DNA of 64,000 nucleotides from Impatiens glandulifera (lineage: Eukaryota; Streptophyta; Magnoliopsida; Ericales; Balsaminaceae), in assembly GCF_907164915.1 (NCBI RefSeq), contig NC_061864.1:9121889-9185888 (forward strand), written 5' to 3'. The position numbers and the translations under genes were made by a program. Positions 60,700 through 64,000 of the stretch are shown here, one piece after another. The stretch's first letter is position 1; each line of letters opens with the position of its first letter. The notes beneath the pieces were generated by a model that was given only the letters and a program-made list of their open reading frames with translations, was not told the origin of the DNA and made no database searches.

Positions 60700-61620
60700 T
60701 GATCATAGTAGCCTACAAAGAGGTAAACTCCAAAGAATATTGGTTACACCATTTAGATAAAAGACTTTGTTAAACAAAGTCAAATTACGTATACTCAAGC
60801 CCCATTGTTCTTAAACTTCTTCACTTTATCACAACTGATCAAATGATAAAAGAATGACTCAGAGAACCCCAAACCACTTACAAATAATATTTTCCATCTT
60901 CACAACCACACTTTAGGTATAAGAAATAGAGACATCACGTAATTGAGCATTGATGCTAGAACACTTTTGATGAGAACCAAACGTCTATCTTTCAAAATTA
61001 TCTTGCTCTTTTAGATCAGTAACTTTCTTTCCATTTTGGTGATGATTGGATCCCAATAAGCTTTGGAACGGACTTTAACACTTAAAGAAATCCTAAGATA
61101 AGTTGACGAAAATGATCCCACAATGAATCTCATTCCATCTATTGGATACGGAATTTGTGAAAAAAATCTCAGGCATACCAAGGTTAACCCACATTTTAGA
61201 ACATGCTCCAAACAACTAGAGAATATTGCAAAGATATTTGAAGTTTATGTGGGTGGCTTAAATAATGCATAAGGTATCGTCCACGAAAAAAAGTGAGAAA
61301 TGACACATGGAAACCTCATTACCCCACCATCCATTTCTCTAATTATGTTCATGCTTGGCGAAACATTCATGAAAAAGTTTCTATAACAATGACAAACAGG
61401 AATGGAACAAAGGATCACAATGTCTAATTCCTCTCAAGCGAAAAAACTTTTAGTACTTCTATTCACAATTATAGAGAATTTGGCCGTCGAGAAATTTGTC
61501 GAGATCACTGACACAAGAACGAACTCTTTCTAACTTGTTCGTCATACATTTAAACAAAATTTTGTAAAAAGATGAAACAAGAAATAAGTCATTGAAGGCT
61601 GTGTAAGAGACACAAATTCT
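60700..61620 (-). mobile_element. Degenerate LINE (non-LTR) reverse transcriptase
   Basis: On the minus strand, with frame changes and stops between them, the order of plant LINE reverse-transcriptase signatures is preserved. FNDLFLVSSFYKILFK lies at about 61600-61540. RGIRHCDPLF (usual RGLRQGDPLS) is near 61440. The catalytic box FFVDDT is at 61290-61273. YLRISLSVKVRSKAYWDPII is near 61115-61050. LIKSVLASMLNYVMSLF is near 60960-60900, and GLSIRNLTLFNKVFYLKW near 60815-60760. Spacing between motifs is normal, so the element decayed mainly by point mutation and small indels. The endonuclease part and ends were not found. Confidence 0.85.
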
Positions 61621-61872
61621 CTTATTTCAAGTTTCAAAATTGCCTTCTTTTCAGCCAAATATCCAATAAGAAACCGATAAAAAGAGAAGAAAAATTACAG
61701 ACCAAGCCGTCAGCCATTTGTTTGTATCTAGACTGAGACTAATTAGCTTAGAGAGCTAGCTAGCTTCAAACAATCTCACTCAGTCTAGAGCTTTTTGACC
61801 AAGATAAGCTGAAATAGTGATTATTGGTTGACATTCATAATTATTAGATAGTAATTATTATTATTATAGTGT

Positions 61873-63994
61873 TTACTCTTTTCCTCTTACCACCCCATTT
61901 GAAGCCTTTTCATTCTTCATTATCATATGAAACAGAGTGGCCTTATCTTCTTCAACAATCTCCCTAAGCACATCATCCTCAATCTTCTCAGCCTGCCACT
62001 TTGATGGATCCTCAACAAGCTCCTCACTGAAAATCATGCATGAAACCCATTCTTTCCATGTTGTTCTACTATGTTTCTCTTCTTCCAATGTTCCTTTAGC
62101 CAATAGCTGATACACATACACCATCTTGTCCTGTCCCGGACGGAAAGCTCTGGCAATTGCTTGTTTGCTCCTAGACGGGTTCCATTCCGAGTCCAGCAAT
62201 ATCACCCGCGACGCTGCCGTCAAGCTTATCCCCTCCGCACAAGATGTTATCGATGCCAGCATTACTTTCGACGGCCCACCCGCTTCTTCGAATTTGTCCA
62301 TCACCCTTCCTCGCTCAAACAACTCGATATCCCCTTGTAGGACTAAAACCTCCTCTCCCTTTCGCCACCCGTAGAACGTTTCAAATATCTCCAGGAACAG
62401 ATTGATGGGGGCGATGTTGTGGCAGAAGATTAGCAGCTTTTCGTTTCTGATCATGCAACGTGGGATTAGGCTCATCACGAATCGGACTTTTGAACCCATC
62501 TTCAGGTCGAATTTGTACTTTTCCAGATTCTCCAGTAATTCTTTACTGAAGTATAGGTTGGCGCATGTAGTTGTTTGGATTAGCCATGGATGTATTGATC
62601 CCAGGGTTATCAATAGCTCCAATTCTAAAGGAAATCCTTTGTATTGCGGCCGTTGGTTTTGAAGCTTTACTAGAAGCTCTTGCTGATAAGGAGATGATTT
62701 CATCATTAGAGTGTAGCATTGTAAGCCAGGGAGATTCTCTGTAGCTCCACCTTCATACACGTCGATGAATCCGCCTGTTAACTCTCTCAACACATTTAAC
62801 CCTTTCTTCCGTTCTTTCGACTTGGTCGAGTCGATCTGTTTCGATATTTTATCCACAAAGAGTTTCCTCGCCCGGTTTTCAATTGAGAATCGAGTAATGG
62901 CGCCTTTCTTTCGTTTCTTAAACTTCGGGTCCAACTTCTTTAACACTTCATTCACGAATCTCGGCCTGGCTAGTGTCAGTGTGTTGAAATACTCGCCGAA
63001 ATTGTTTTGAAACAGTGTGCCAGAAAGTAGGATACGAAGGCCCGTATCGACTTTCATCAGCGCTTTCCGCAATCTCGATTTCGTGCTTCTCGGGTTGTGG
63101 CCTTCGTCGAGGACCAGGATTCCGGGACTTTGCTTCAAAACTTGACCCATATGCTGTCTGTAGGCGTATTTTGAATCGTCCCGCGTTAATGCTAGAAATG
63201 AGGAGTATCCCATGATAAGAATGCTCGGATGAGTGAGCCATTTTTGAATCTTTTCAAGGCAGTCGAGAACATGCATGACGTCCAGATTTGGCTTGGGTCC
63301 TTTAGAAGTTGATGCCCTCAGTTTCTGCCTGGAGACTTCGCCTCTGTAAGTCTGACCACCGTGGATTTGATAAACCGGAATGGGAATTTTCCATTTGATT
63401 ATTTCCTTGTACCAGGTGTAGAGTGTCGTTTTTGGTGCGAGCACTAAAGGTCGGGAGCCAGGGAATAGCTTTAAATAACTGACTAGAAATGCAATTATAA
63501 GGAACGTTTTGCCGGCTCCAGGAGCGTGAGAGATGACACAACCGCCTCTCATTTTAACGGCGGGCTCCATTAGTGATGGGATTACAGAACCAGCTATATT
63601 GCGCCAAAGGAATTCGAATGCTCTCTTTTGGTGTATATGCAATTTGTCTTTCAGATCGGGTACGAGTGCCCACACATTTTCATCAGAGTCAGATAAGGGT
63701 ATGTTCAGTGAAGAAGGGATGCTTAAAAGATCTGCAAGGTCTTTATCCACTTGTTTATGATTCGGTTCCTCTTTGCTTCCTCCTCTCTTAGTCCCATTAG
63801 TATGTTGTAGCTGCATGTTTAACATCATTTGGCATTACCAATCTGAACAAGAAATAAGTATAAAATAAAGTCTGTACTTACAAATGTCGGCGAGACATGT
63901 CTTATTTCGGTGCTGACAAAGCCACATATTTGACATAAAATTCCAATTTGTTCATTGAGAATGAATTCATGTCTGCACATCCCACCATGGTTAC
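61873..63994 (-). CDS. CLSY: SNF2 chromatin remodeler CLASSY3/4-type, 5' part outside window
   Basis: Two exons are visible, complement(join(61873-63810, 63882-63994)); the gene continues past the right edge. The short exon encodes the cysteine-rich finger segment CRHEFILNEQIGILCQICGF. The long exon holds the whole SNF2 ATPase: SHAPGAGKT (motif I), LVLDEGHNPRS (motif II), LLSGTLFQNN (III), ASITSCAEGISLTAASRVIL (V) and ARAFRPGQ (VI), ending NEKASNGVVRGKE. Sequences such as LHIHQKRAFEFLWRNIAGSV and HVLDCLEKIQKW fit the CLSY3/CLSY4 branch rather than CLSY1/2. CLASSY proteins recruit RNA polymerase IV for 24-nt siRNA production in RNA-directed DNA methylation. The exon must begin at 63810: the ATG at 63828 lies inside the 71-nt intron and is preceded in frame by a stop. 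Confidence 0.93.
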
Positions 63995-64000
63995 CTGAAA

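Noticed and set aside
61727..61789. Inverted repeat with 11-bp arms (TCTAGACTGAG) after the CLASSY stop
   Set aside because: Could be a 3' untranslated hairpin, but the arms are short and no small-RNA or terminator signature is visible.
63811..63828. ATG at 63828 as the start of the CLASSY protein
   Set aside because: An in-frame TAA lies just upstream and the finger-encoding exon at 63882-63994 joins correctly only to 63810, so this ATG is intronic.

Overview
The window is nuclear DNA from a flowering plant, most likely a eudicot. Genes are split by GT-AG introns, products are plant-specific (LOB-domain factor, plastid ferritin, CLASSY remodeler, A20/AN1 protein), and the spaces between genes are very AT-rich with decayed transposons. 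I could not fix the species. All gene structures were traced by hand: exon sums divide by three, splice sites are consensus apart from one GC-AG intron, and the proteins have family-typical lengths.

Layout. 1-1440: four blocks of short tandem repeats of unknown origin. 1963-2715: single-exon YIP1-family membrane protein. 5827-7084: ribosomal protein S25, whose first coding exon is only the ATG. 8916-20507: complete 30-exon clathrin heavy chain (1,704 aa). 21059-21637 (minus): LBD21-like factor. 23484-25592: 2-kb foldback satellite, followed by a gene-poor stretch. 29218-30740 (minus): GARP/G2-like factor with three EAR motifs. 36093-38100: BUB1/MAD3-family checkpoint protein, convergent with an Ole e 1-domain secreted protein at 38326-38856 (minus). 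40148-41804: MSP-ankyrin (VAPYRIN-like) protein, convergent with eIF2 alpha at 42032-44679 (minus). 45071-47662: nest of a tandem duplication, two Helitrons and a hAT-type MITE. 47962-49449 (minus): plastid ferritin. 51030-54271 (minus): DEAD-box helicase RH18/SPB4 type. 55101-55408: Helitron remnant. 55836-56312 (minus): A20/AN1 stress-associated protein. 58229-59276: tandem Helitron array. 60700-61620 (minus): dead LINE. 61873 to the right edge (minus): CLASSY3/4-type SNF2 gene, cut at its 5' side.

The genes do not form one pathway. Three translation or ribosome genes (RPS25, eIF2 alpha, RH18) share telo-box motifs near their starts, and RPS25, RH18 and the checkpoint gene have site II (TGGGCC/GGCCCA) elements. 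From memory of Arabidopsis loci, the gene set looks like an ancestral block now divided among three Arabidopsis segments.

I found no clearly new biological system. The best leads are the repeated Cdc20/APC-type motifs in the checkpoint protein, the tandem Helitron array with antisense tRNA-like boxes, and the foldback satellite upstream of the LBD gene.
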